25,105 bases of DNA from JAYQPQ01 sp038145405 (GTDB taxonomy: Bacteria > Pseudomonadota > Gammaproteobacteria > Pseudomonadales > GM7GCV1). Under the pieces are notes generated by a model. It was not told where the DNA came from. It was given only the letters and a program-made list of their open reading frames with translations, and did no database searches. Below, one piece after another: positions 8,628-16,282 of the stretch (position 1 is its first letter; each line of letters begins with the position of its first letter). The position numbers and the translations under genes are program-made. Location of the stretch: positions 1-25,105 of the forward strand of contig JAYQPQ010000022.1 in NCBI GenBank assembly GCA_038145405.1, in the 5' to 3' direction.

Positions 8628-9728
8628 CTAAGGTTTCTGTGCCGGTATCACTGGCGTAGCAACGGAAACCTTGCCGACTTGACCGCGATGGCGCAGAAAA
8701 TGATCGGCCAACACTAGTGCCAGCATGGCCTCGGCGATGGGCACTGCGCGAATGCCGACGCAGGGATCGTGGCGCCCGGTCGTGACCACTTCAACGGGCT
8801 TTCCCTGCACATCGATGCTGCGCCCGGGAATGCGTATGCTCGAGGTCGGCTTCAGCGCCAGGTGAGCAATGATCTGCTGACCACTACTGATGCCGCCGAG
8901 GACGCCACCGGCATTATTGCTGAGAAAACCTTCGGGGGTCATTTCGTCGCGATGCTCGCTGCCCTTTTGCGCAACGGCATCAAAGCCGGCACCCAGCGCC
9001 ACGGCCTTGACCGCATTGATGCTCATCAGGGTCTTGGCAATATCGGCATCAAGGCGATCGAAAACCGGCTCACCCCAGCCCGGCGGCACGCCGTCGGCGA
9101 GCACGGTGACTTTGGCACCGACCGAGTCGCCATCACGACGCAGATTTTCAATCATGGCTTCGAGCTCGGGCACGCGGGAAGGATCCGGCGCAAAGAAAGG
9201 ATTCTGCTCCACGGCATCCAGGTCCACCGCATCGATGACCAGGGGTCCCATCTGGCTGAGGTAGCCTCTAATGCGAATACCTGCCAGTTCCTCGAGAACG
9301 CGCTTGGCGATTGCGCCGCCCGCTACGCGAATAGAGGTTTCGCGTGCGGACGAACGACCACCGCCGCGATAGTCACGGATGCCGTATTTGTGCTGATAGC
9401 TGTAGTCGGCATGCGCCGGACGGAACAAATCCTTGATGTCCGAGTAATCCTTGGAGCGCTGGTCGGTGTTCTCTATCAACAGACCAATCGGTGTCCCCGT
9501 AGTACGGCCCTCAAACAGGCCGGAAATGATGCGAACTTGGTCTTCCTCGCGCCGCTGCGTGGTGAATTTCGACTGGCCGGGACGGCGGCGATCCAAATCT
9601 TTCTGCAGCATCGATTCATCCAGGGTTATGCCGGGCGGACAGCCATCCAGAATGCCGGCCAGGGCGGGGCCGTGGCTTTCGCCACAGGTGGTCAGCGTGA
9701 AAAGTGTTCCAAAACTATTACCCGACAT
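8628..9728 (-). CDS. aroC: Chorismate synthase
   Basis: Converts 5-enolpyruvylshikimate-3-phosphate to chorismate using reduced FMN, the last step of the shikimate pathway, in the cytoplasm. The 366-residue product has all three family signatures: GESHGPALAGILDGCPPGI (residues 16-34, His19), the RPAHADYSY and RGGGRSSARET segment (103-131, His106), and the C-terminal RHDPCVGIRAVPIAEAML. The ATG at 9728 lies 12 bases after the prmB stop; prmB-aroC is a common gammaproteobacterial pair. The MFS gene follows after 4 bases. Confidence 0.97.
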   Translation of the reverse strand: MSGNSFGTLFTLTTCGESHGPALAGILDGCPPGITLDESMLQKDLDRRRPGQSKFTTQRREEDQVRIISGLFEGRTTGTPIGLLIENTDQRSKDYSDIKDLFRPAHADYSYQHKYGIRDYRGGGRSSARETSIRVAGGAIAKRVLEELAGIRIRGYLSQMGPLVIDAVDLDAVEQNPFFAPDPSRVPELEAMIENLRRDGDSVGAKVTVLADGVPPGWGEPVFDRLDADIAKTLMSINAVKAVALGAGFDAVAQKGSEHRDEMTPEGFLSNNAGGVLGGISSGQQIIAHLALKPTSSIRIPGRSIDVQGKPVEVVTTGRHDPCVGIRAVPIAEAMLALVLADHFLRHRGQVGKVSVATPVIPAQKP

Positions 9729-9740
9729 GCCCTGCCCCTG

Positions 9741-10661
9741 TTAATCCGCGCCGCGATTATACGCGCCTTGCAGGGATTTGCTAAATTGCCGCAGCTCCGC
9801 GGCGCTGAGCAAAAATATGCCCTGCCCGCCCCGTTCCAGCTCGATCCAGGTAAAGGGGATGTTGGGATAAGCCGCCTCCAGCGCAGGCCAAGAATTGCCG
9901 ACCTCGACAAGCAGTATCCCGTCCGGGCTCAGCCAGTCGGCGGCCTGAGTCAGAATGCGCCGGGTGATATCCAGACCATCGCGACCAGAACCCAGCCCGA
10001 GTGCGGGTTCGTGATGAAATTCCGCCGGCAGGGACGCCATATCCTCGGCGTCGACATAGGGCGGATTGCTCAGAATGACGTCAAATTTCTGTACCGGGAC
10101 TGGGACAAACAGGTCTCCCTCATAGAGTTTCACGCGCTCCGCCAAATCATGCAGGGCGATATTGCTGCGCGCCACCTCGGCAGCTGCCGGAGAGAGCTCG
10201 GCCAGAGTCACTTCTGCTGCCGGAAAACGGTGACCGCAGAGAATGCCCAGGCAACCGCTGCCGGCACAAAGGTCGAGGATGGCCCGCGGTGCACCGCGAT
10301 ACCAGGGTGCAAAGCCGGCATCGATCAGCTCCGCCAGGGGTGAACGTGGCACTAGCACGTCTGCCGTGACGTTGAAGGCATAGCCGCCATACCAGGCCTT
10401 GCCGATCAGATAGGCAGCGGGAACGCGCTCGCTGATGCGTCGACTCACCAGCGCTTCAAAGCGGCCCAGGGCTTCGGCAGGAAAGTGTTCGGCGGCAATG
10501 CTTTCGTCGCTATCCGGCGGCAGCTGCAATACCTCGAATAACAGCAGGCAGGCCTCGTCCCAGGCATTATCGGTACCGTGCCCAAAATAGAGGTCAGCTG
10601 CGTTCATGCGGTCGGCGGCCCGATTCAGGACATCGCCGATCAGAGGTTGCAGGGTGGTCAC
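9741..10661 (-). CDS. prmB: Ribosomal protein uL3 N5-glutamine methyltransferase
   Basis: SAM-dependent methyltransferase that modifies a glutamine of ribosomal protein L3. The 306-residue product matches PrmB in order: an N-terminal helical domain with YFGHGTDNAWDEA, the KAWYGGYAF and VLVPRSPLAELI stretch that separates PrmB from the release-factor enzyme PrmC, the SAM-binding LDLCAGSGCLGI (about residue 130) and catalytic SNPPYVDAED (about 195). The start is GTG at 10661, which gives an N-terminus aligning with E. coli PrmB; the first ATG (residue 19) would remove conserved sequence. It is divergent from folE, with 82 bp between. Confidence 0.93.
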   Translation of the reverse strand: MTTLQPLIGDVLNRAADRMNAADLYFGHGTDNAWDEACLLLFEVLQLPPDSDESIAAEHFPAEALGRFEALVSRRISERVPAAYLIGKAWYGGYAFNVTADVLVPRSPLAELIDAGFAPWYRGAPRAILDLCAGSGCLGILCGHRFPAAEVTLAELSPAAAEVARSNIALHDLAERVKLYEGDLFVPVPVQKFDVILSNPPYVDAEDMASLPAEFHHEPALGLGSGRDGLDITRRILTQAADWLSPDGILLVEVGNSWPALEAAYPNIPFTWIELERGGQGIFLLSAAELRQFSKSLQGAYNRGAD

Positions 10662-10743
10662 CGGGACTTTACCAAGGTTTCATTTCACAGCGGGTGGATC
10701 AGTCAGTAACATGCAAATCCCATTCATCGAGCAGGGCTTTCGC

Positions 10744-11307
10744 ATGCACGAGCATTATGCCGCCATTATTCGCGCGGTGGGCGAAGATTTGGATCGTCCC
10801 GGGCTGGTCGACACGCCGCAGCGCGCGGCGCGAGCCATGGAATTTCTCACCCAGGGCTATCAGGCCAAGCTCGACGAAATCGTCAACAATGCCCTGTTCC
10901 CCAGCGACAATCACGACATGGTAGTGGTCAAGGACATCGAGCTCTATTCGCTCTGTGAGCACCACCTCTTGCCCTTTATCGGCAAGGCGCACGTCGGTTA
11001 TGTCCCCAATGGCAAGGTGCTCGGCCTGTCGAAGGTAGCGCGCATCGTCGACCTATTCGCGCGTCGCTTGCAGATTCAGGAGAATCTGACGGCGCAAATT
11101 GCGAAGACCATGCAGGAAATTACCGGCGCCGAAGGCGTGGGCGTGGTAGTTGAAGCCAAGCATCTGTGCATGATGATGCGCGGCGTGGAGAAGCAGAATT
11201 CGCTGATGCGCACCTCGTCCATGCTGGGCAGTTTTCGCTCCAATCAGGCTACTCGCGAGGAATTTCTCGACCTGATCAGGCCGCTGGGAACCTCAGGGGG
11301 TTTCTAG
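10744..11307 (+). CDS. folE: GTP cyclohydrolase I
   Basis: Converts GTP to 7,8-dihydroneopterin triphosphate, the first step of tetrahydrofolate (and pterin) synthesis. The product of 187 residues has LCEHHLLPFIGKAHVGY with zinc ligands Cys71 and His74, and HLCMMMRGVEKQNS with Cys142, the full set for the zinc-dependent type IA enzyme. I choose ATG 10744 because AGGG sits 7 bases upstream and MHEHYAAIIRAVGEDL matches the start of Pseudomonas homologues; ATG 10711 would add 11 residues with a poorly placed ribosome-binding site. The 3' end overlaps the convergent sixA by 15 bp. Confidence 0.95.
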   Translation: MHEHYAAIIRAVGEDLDRPGLVDTPQRAARAMEFLTQGYQAKLDEIVNNALFPSDNHDMVVVKDIELYSLCEHHLLPFIGKAHVGYVPNGKVLGLSKVARIVDLFARRLQIQENLTAQIAKTMQEITGAEGVGVVVEAKHLCMMMRGVEKQNSLMRTSSMLGSFRSNQATREEFLDLIRPLGTSGGF

Positions 11308-11736
11308 CCAAAGTAGTCGCGCCGCACCCTGCATGGGAGTCTCGTACTCGAGCGCGGCCAGAGCGGCAGTCGGCATGGCGGTGAGATGGCCGGTCAGATA
11401 GCTGACCAGATCAGCCACGAAGGGATTGTGCGAGCAGATCAGCACATCCTGAAATTCGGCCGCCAGAAAATCACAAAAGACCTCGGCTGAACTTTCCGGC
11501 TTGATCAAGTCGCATTCACGCACTTCCGGTTGGGTGTCTAGCGAAGCCAGCACCAAGTCTGCCGTCTGCCTGGCACGCACCAGTGGGCTGTGCAGTACCA
11601 AGCCCAGCTCGCCCAGCTCATCGGCACGCAACGCCATAACATCGGCCACTTCATTGCGGCCGTGCTCGGTTAGCTCGCGAATAGCGTCCGGATAGCCCTC
11701 GCCCGCCTTACCGTGACGAAGGACGAAAAGCCGCAC
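11293..11736 (-). CDS. sixA: Phosphohistidine phosphatase SixA
   Basis: A 147-residue histidine-phosphatase-fold protein that starts MRLFVLRHGKAGEG, with the catalytic RHG at residues 7-9, and has a second active-site histidine in ICSHNPFVADLVSYLTG. SixA removes phosphate from histidine in phosphotransfer proteins (ArcB in E. coli; NPr of the nitrogen PTS is also reported). The start is GTG at 11736, 11 bases after the DUF4389 stop, so it is probably the last gene of a gpsA-DUF4389-sixA unit. The target in this organism is unknown. Confidence 0.9.
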   Translation of the reverse strand: MRLFVLRHGKAGEGYPDAIRELTEHGRNEVADVMALRADELGELGLVLHSPLVRARQTADLVLASLDTQPEVRECDLIKPESSAEVFCDFLAAEFQDVLICSHNPFVADLVSYLTGHLTAMPTAALAALEYETPMQGAARLLWLETP

Positions 11737-11747
11737 CGGCCAGAGCC

Positions 11748-12047
11748 CTAGTCTTCGTCCTCGGGTTCGCGGGAATCGTCGGGGAAGTCAGCAAAGGGAA
11801 AGGGCTTGAACGAGGAGCTGAACGTGAGAAAGTCGATGATCTGGGTTACATAGGTGCCCAGCATGATACCGAGCCGCATCAGGTTGGCATTGCGTTCGCC
11901 GGCAACCAGCACAAAGAAAAACTGCAACACCACCAGGATGGCCAGCACCGTGCCTACGACGTAGAGCAACACCCAGAAAATCACCATGTATACCAAGCGC
12001 AGCCAAGTATCCAGGTTCAACAGGTTAGTTTTTAACTGGTTATCCAT
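11748..12047 (-). CDS. DUF4389 small membrane protein
   Basis: A 99-residue protein of unknown function that resembles the DUF4389 family. It has two hydrophobic segments: a long one at about residues 15-50 (LVYMVIFWVLLYVVGTVLAI followed by VVLQFFFVLVAG), probably two spans or one hairpin, and a weaker one near 58-72 (LGIMLGTYVTQIIDFLTF). The tail is acidic (DDSREPEDED). It overlaps the gpsA stop by 8 bp and precedes sixA, an arrangement also known in Pseudomonas. Nothing in the sequence indicates a reaction. Confidence 0.82.
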   Translation of the reverse strand: MDNQLKTNLLNLDTWLRLVYMVIFWVLLYVVGTVLAILVVLQFFFVLVAGERNANLMRLGIMLGTYVTQIIDFLTFSSSFKPFPFADFPDDSREPEDED

Positions 12048-13077
12048 TGCAAATCACCTTGTATTCCACATCTTGCTTCGAGTCGCGATCCATCAGTTCC
12101 TTGATCACAGCTGACATAGTACGGCCTTCAAAAAGAATCTGGTAGAGCGCCTGCGCCAGCGGCATGTCGATCCCCAGCTGTTCTGCCGAGGCCTTGATGA
12201 CCTTGACCGTGTTTACGCCTTCGGCCGTCTGGTTCAGGTCGGCCACGGCCTGATCCAGCGTCATACCCTGACCAATGCGCAGGCCGATCTGGTAATTGCG
12301 ACTCAGCGGCGAACTGCAGGTTGCCATCAGATCACCCACCCCGCTCAAGCCCAGGTAGGAAGCCGGGTTGGCGCCAAACCGGGCCGCATAGCGGCTCATC
12401 TCTGCCAAGCCGCGCGTCACCAGCATCGCCAACGAGTTGGCGCCATAGCCGGCACCCGCAGCGATTCCCGACAGAATGGCGTAGATGTTTTTCAGGGCGC
12501 CGGCCAGCTCTACACCGACCATGTCTTCGTTGGCATAGACCCGGAAATAAGGTGAACTGAGCACTTCCCGGGTCAGTTCGCGGACCTCTTCGTCCGGGCT
12601 GGCGATCACGGTGCCAGTGATCTGGCGCTGGGCAATCTCCTGTGCCAGATTGGGGCCGCTGAGCACGCCAATCCGACTTTGCGGCAGTTCCTCGTGCAAA
12701 ATCTGGCTCATCAGATCAGAGGTATCCGGTTCCATCCCCTTGGTTCCGCTAACAATCATGACATCGGGCTTGAACAGCGGGGCAATCTGCTTGGCGAGCT
12801 GGCGCACGGCCTGACTGGGAACAGTCACGATAAGCAGGTCGGCCTGGTACACGGCCGCCTCGAGGTCGCAGGTAAACTTGAGATTTTCCGCCAGTTGGTA
12901 ACCTGGCAGGTAGCGCGCGTTCACCCGGGTGGAGCGCACCAGGCTGCATTCCTCGGTATCCCGCATCCAGAGGGTGCATTGAAAGCCGTTCTCGGCAATC
13001 AGGTTGGCCAGCACGGTGCCGAAACTGCCGGCACCGAGCACGGCGTAGCGTAGAGAGGAAGCTTCCATGGGCGGCAT
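12040..13077 (-). CDS. gpsA: Glycerol-3-phosphate dehydrogenase [NAD(P)+]
   Basis: Reduces dihydroxyacetone phosphate to sn-glycerol 3-phosphate, supplying the phospholipid backbone. The 345-residue product has the Rossmann motif GAGSFGT (residues 15-21), SGTKG with Lys113, SGPNLAQE (140-147) and the catalytic Lys196 in GALKNIYAI. Two ATGs compete: 13077 and 13068 (three residues shorter); neither has a clear Shine-Dalgarno, and a TATAAT lies just upstream of the second. It follows htpG by 29 bp and overlaps the DUF4389 gene. Confidence 0.95.
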   Translation of the reverse strand: MPPMEASSLRYAVLGAGSFGTVLANLIAENGFQCTLWMRDTEECSLVRSTRVNARYLPGYQLAENLKFTCDLEAAVYQADLLIVTVPSQAVRQLAKQIAPLFKPDVMIVSGTKGMEPDTSDLMSQILHEELPQSRIGVLSGPNLAQEIAQRQITGTVIASPDEEVRELTREVLSSPYFRVYANEDMVGVELAGALKNIYAILSGIAAGAGYGANSLAMLVTRGLAEMSRYAARFGANPASYLGLSGVGDLMATCSSPLSRNYQIGLRIGQGMTLDQAVADLNQTAEGVNTVKVIKASAEQLGIDMPLAQALYQILFEGRTMSAVIKELMDRDSKQDVEYKVICNG

Positions 13078-13081
13078 TATA

Positions 13082-13100
13082 GCGGGCTCCCGGAGCCCGC
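13082..13100 (-). terminator. GC-rich hairpin between htpG and gpsA
   Basis: A perfect inverted repeat, GCGGGCTCC (13082-13090) and GGAGCCCGC (13092-13100), around a single central base sits 6 bases after the htpG stop. It is followed on the minus strand by TATAAT rather than a run of T, so it is not a typical rho-independent terminator. It may attenuate read-through from htpG into gpsA or stabilise the htpG mRNA 3' end. Confidence 0.4.
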
Positions 13101-13106
13101 ATCAGA

Positions 13107-14975
13107 TCAATTTGCCGCCAGCAACAGCTTGTTCACGCGGTTGACGAAGGCCACCGGATCGGCCAGGTCTTCACCCGACGCCAGGTGCGCCTGATCAAAT
13201 ACCAGTTCCACCAGATCGGCAAAGCGGCCGGCGTCCTGTTCGGCTGCCAGCTTGCGAATCAGCGGATGTTCCAGGTTGAGCTCGAAGGTCGGCGCCGACT
13301 CCGGTACCTCCTGCCCCGCTGCTTGCATAATCTTGCGCATCTGCGCGCCCATTTCATAGTCGTTCAGCACCAGACAGGACGGCGAATCCACCAGACGCTG
13401 AGAGGCCCGCACCTCGGCAGCACGATCACCCAGGTAGTCGGCAACACGCAGGATTACTGCATCCTGTGCCTCGGGCTTGGCGGGCTTGTCGGCGGCGGCC
13501 TCGATCTCGTCGAGTTTACCGCGGGCAATATTCTGGAAGGCCTTGTCCTTGTACTCGGTCATGTAAGTCATCAGCCAATCGTCGATGCGGTCGCTGAGCA
13601 GCAGAACTTCAATGCCCTTTTTGCGGAAGGATTCCAATAGCGGGCTGCGCGCCACAGCGGCATGCGTATCGCCGACCAGGTAGTAGATCTTCTTCTGTTC
13701 CGGCTGCATGCGCTCCAGATAGAGATCCAGAGATACCACCTCGCCTGCATCGGCATCATGGGTCGAGGCAAAGCGCAACAACTCTGCAAGCTTCTCGCGA
13801 TTAGCATTGTCTTCAACCGGCCCTTCCTTGAGTACGGCACCGAAGGACTTCCAGAAGCTTTGATATTCCGCTCCGTTCTTGCTTAGCTTTTTGAGCATAT
13901 CCAGCACGCGCTTGGTCAGGGCTGTCTTGATTTTTTCGACGGCCGGTGAATCCTGCAGGATTTCACGCGAAACATTCAGGGGCAGGTCGTTGCTGTCGAC
14001 AACGCCCTTCACAAAGCGCAGGTAGAGCGGCAGGAATTGCTCGGCGTCGTCCAGAATAAAGGTTCGACGCACGTAGAGCTTAAGCCCCTTGGCGCTGTCG
14101 CGTTGCCAGAGTTCAAACAGGGGGTGCTTGGGCAGGTAAAGCAGGCTAGTGTAGGTCAACTTGCCCTCGACGCTGTTGTGACTCCATAGCAGTGGTTCTT
14201 GGTAGTCGTGGGCGATGTGCTTGTAAAAGACCTGGTATTCCTCATCGGTGATTTCGGAACGGGAGCGTGTCCAGAGCGCCTGTACCGAGTTTACGGGCTC
14301 GTAGCCCCCGTCCTGGTCCTTGCCGTCGATTTTTTTCATCTCGACTGGAATGGTGATGTGGTCCGAGTATTTCTTGATCAGGCCGCGCACCGTCCACTCG
14401 TCCAGGAAGCTTTGCGCCTCCTTGTTCAGATGCAGAACCACGCGGGTACCGCGCTCTGCCAGGGTTGCCGGCTCTATCTCATAACTCGCTTCGCCCTTGC
14501 AGCGCCAGTGGACGCCATCATCGGCGCTCAGCCCAACTCGACGCGTATAAACCTCAACCTCGTCAGCGACAATAAAGGCGGAATAGAAACCGACACCAAA
14601 CTGTCCGATCAGCGCGGCGTCCTTCTTCTGGTCACCGGACAGCTGGTCGAGAAATTTGGCGGTGCCCGACCGGGCAATAGTGCCCAGGTTGTCGATCACC
14701 TCCTGCCGGCTCATGCCGATACCGTTGTCGGTGATCGTCAATGTCTTTTTCTTCTTATCGATATCGATACGCACCCGTGCCTGCGCGTCCGACTCATAAT
14801 ATTCCGGATGGTCGAGCGCCTCGAAGCGCAACTTGTCGCAGGCATCGGATGCATTGGAAATCAACTCGCGCAGGAATATCTCGCGGTTGCTGTAGAGTGA
14901 GTGGGTCATGAGGTGCAGGAGTTGTTTGGCTTCGGCCTGGAACTCGAACACTTCGGACGGGTGGGACTGGGTCAT
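13107..14975 (-). CDS. htpG: Hsp90-family chaperone HtpG
   Basis: Cytoplasmic ATP-dependent Hsp90 homodimer that helps fold and remodel client proteins. The 622-residue length is normal for bacteria. The N-terminal ATPase domain shows LLHLMTHSLYSNREIFLREL, SNASDACDKLRF, DNGIGM, GTIARSGT and IGQFGVGFYSAF; the middle domain has LYVRRTFILDDAEQFLP and LPLNVSREILQ; the C-terminal dimerisation region ends in a short Leu/Ala helix. The start at 14975 has AGAGG a few bases upstream. A sigma-32 type promoter lies at 15032-15005, which fits heat-shock control. gpsA is downstream after a hairpin. Confidence 0.98.
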   Translation of the reverse strand: MTQSHPSEVFEFQAEAKQLLHLMTHSLYSNREIFLRELISNASDACDKLRFEALDHPEYYESDAQARVRIDIDKKKKTLTITDNGIGMSRQEVIDNLGTIARSGTAKFLDQLSGDQKKDAALIGQFGVGFYSAFIVADEVEVYTRRVGLSADDGVHWRCKGEASYEIEPATLAERGTRVVLHLNKEAQSFLDEWTVRGLIKKYSDHITIPVEMKKIDGKDQDGGYEPVNSVQALWTRSRSEITDEEYQVFYKHIAHDYQEPLLWSHNSVEGKLTYTSLLYLPKHPLFELWQRDSAKGLKLYVRRTFILDDAEQFLPLYLRFVKGVVDSNDLPLNVSREILQDSPAVEKIKTALTKRVLDMLKKLSKNGAEYQSFWKSFGAVLKEGPVEDNANREKLAELLRFASTHDADAGEVVSLDLYLERMQPEQKKIYYLVGDTHAAVARSPLLESFRKKGIEVLLLSDRIDDWLMTYMTEYKDKAFQNIARGKLDEIEAAADKPAKPEAQDAVILRVADYLGDRAAEVRASQRLVDSPSCLVLNDYEMGAQMRKIMQAAGQEVPESAPTFELNLEHPLIRKLAAEQDAGRFADLVELVFDQAHLASGEDLADPVAFVNRVNKLLLAAN

Positions 14976-15004
14976 ACTTGCCTCTCATCTAACGAATGCA
15001 CAGA

Positions 15005-15032
15005 ATTTGGGTGCGTCGGCCCATATTTCAAG
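15005..15032 (-). promoter_or_regulatory. Sigma-32 (heat-shock) promoter of htpG
   Basis: On the minus strand CTTGAAA (15032-15026), then 14 bases, then CCCAAAT (15011-15005), close to the RpoH consensus CTTGAA / CCCCATnT. Transcription would start near 14997, giving a leader of about 20-25 bases before the htpG ATG at 14975. The match and placement upstream of a known RpoH target make this one of the stronger promoter calls here. Confidence 0.75.
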
Positions 15033-15042
15033 ACGCCAGCGC

Positions 15043-15071
15043 CTGTCACAATGGCGACATCTTCTTGTCAT
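15043..15071 (+). promoter_or_regulatory. Candidate PHO box (PhoB site), three 11-bp units
   Basis: Three heptamers repeat with exact 11-bp spacing: CTGTCAC (15043-15049), GCGACAT (15054-15060) and TTGTCAT (15065-15071), separated by 4-base spacers. The PhoB half-site consensus is CTGTCAT; the units match 6, 4 and 6 of 7 bases. Direct repeats on the plus strand point to the glycosyltransferase/phosphoesterase pair at 15167. No clear -10 follows at the ideal distance; TAGATT at 15093-15098 is the nearest candidate and is rather far away. Confidence 0.5.
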
Positions 15072-15076
15072 CGTGG

Positions 15077-15092
15077 GGTCAGAAAACTGACC
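15077..15092. repeat. Perfect palindrome in htpG/glycosyltransferase spacer
   Basis: GGTCAG (15077-15082), AAAA, CTGACC (15087-15092) form a 6-bp perfect inverted repeat just downstream of the PHO-like repeats. It may be an operator or a small leader hairpin. Function unknown. Confidence 0.45.
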
Positions 15093-15166
15093 TAGATTGC
15101 CGTCATGCCAATGCTTCGAGGCCCTAGCCTATCCATGCCAATCTGCTTTCTGTCGAAAGGTACACC

Positions 15167-16282
15167 ATGAAACTCTTGCTTGGCATCCAGGGTACCGGTA
15201 ATGGTCACATTACCCGAGCGCGGGCCCTGGCGCCGGTGTTGCGCGATCTGGGCATCCAGACTGACTACCTGTTTTCCGGCCGCAAGAAGTCCCACTACTT
15301 TGATATGGAACCCTTTGGCGACTACCGAACCAGCACCGGCCTGACCTTTTTCAGTCGCAAGGGCAAGGTGCAGCTCGGCGACACTTTGCTGCGCAACAAC
15401 ATGCTGCGGCTGACTCAGGAAGTTGCCTCCCTCGATGTGCGCAGCTACGACCTCATCATCACCGACTACGAGCCGGTCACTGCCTGGGCGGCGCGTTTGG
15501 CGGAGAAAGAAGTGATTGGGCTCGGCCACCAATACGCCTTCAACTACCCCATTCCACGTGTGCGCGGCACAGTAGTCGATCAGTTTATCCTGCAGAATTT
15601 CGCACCGGCCGATATCGACCTTGGCCTGCACTGGCACCATTTCGGCGCGCCCATCCTGCCACCCATCGCGCCCGTCGAAGCCGATCAGTACGCGCCGGAG
15701 AGTCGACGCATTCTGGTGTATCTGCCATTTGAATCGCGCAGCGATATCACCCAGTTGCTGAAGAAATTCCGCGATTATCACTTCGTGCTCTATCACCCCG
15801 ATGCCCTCGACTATGGCAAGGGCAACCTGGAATGGAAGGCCCCCAGCCGCTCGGGCTTTCAGCAGGACCTGCTGCGCGCCGAGGGGGTGATTTGCAACGC
15901 CGGCTTTGAATTGCCTTGCGAAGCGCTGCAACTGGGCATGAAGCTGCTGGTTAAACCCATGGATGCCCAACCCGAACAACAATCCAATGCCCTGGCGCTG
16001 GCGCAGTTGGGCTTTGGTGCCACCATGAACAGCCTCAATCGGGAGGCGGTGGCCCAATGGCTGGAACTGGGTGAGCGCATCAAGGTCGGCTATCCCAACA
16101 CCGCCCAGGCGGTCGGTGAATGGCTGGCCAATGGCGCCACTGAGCCTCTTATCGAGCTATCGCGTCGGCTGTGGAAGCAGGTGAGCTTCCCTGCTACGAC
16201 GGCACATTACATTCAGGACGTGCCCAAACTCCCAGGCAAGATTGTCGGCCGCAAGGGAGGCCGCAAAGTTGGGCAAGACTGA
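15167..16282 (+). CDS. MurG-like GT-B glycosyltransferase (MJ1255/VC2487 type)
   Basis: A 371-residue GT-B fold protein. The N-terminus has GIQGTGNGHITRARAL, with GTGNGH at residues 9-14 resembling the GxGGH loop of MurG and other lipid-acting GT28-like enzymes. The C-terminal half has a donor-site-like stretch at about 243-285 (CNAGFELPCEALQLG, then KPMDAQPEQQSNA). It resembles the MJ1255/VC2487 glycosyltransferase family, whose substrates are unassigned as far as I know. There is no signal peptide, so it probably works at the cytoplasmic membrane face. GAAAGG 6 bases upstream supports the ATG. The downstream phosphoesterase overlaps its 3' end, suggesting a shared pathway; I infer glycosylation of diacylglycerol or another lipid acceptor. 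The sugar donor is unknown. Confidence 0.82.
   Translation: MKLLLGIQGTGNGHITRARALAPVLRDLGIQTDYLFSGRKKSHYFDMEPFGDYRTSTGLTFFSRKGKVQLGDTLLRNNMLRLTQEVASLDVRSYDLIITDYEPVTAWAARLAEKEVIGLGHQYAFNYPIPRVRGTVVDQFILQNFAPADIDLGLHWHHFGAPILPPIAPVEADQYAPESRRILVYLPFESRSDITQLLKKFRDYHFVLYHPDALDYGKGNLEWKAPSRSGFQQDLLRAEGVICNAGFELPCEALQLGMKLLVKPMDAQPEQQSNALALAQLGFGATMNSLNREAVAQWLELGERIKVGYPNTAQAVGEWLANGATEPLIELSRRLWKQVSFPATTAHYIQDVPKLPGKIVGRKGGRKVGQD

Noticed and set aside
8769..10343. 524-codon open frame on the plus strand spanning aroC and prmB
   Set aside because: It is antisense to two clearly identified genes with full family motifs. Its product resembles no family I know, and long antisense frames are expected where third positions are G/C-rich.
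15092..16057. 321-codon minus-strand frame opposite the glycosyltransferase
   Set aside because: It has low-complexity Gln/His-rich composition with no recognisable domain, while the plus strand has a ribosome-binding site and GT-B motifs.
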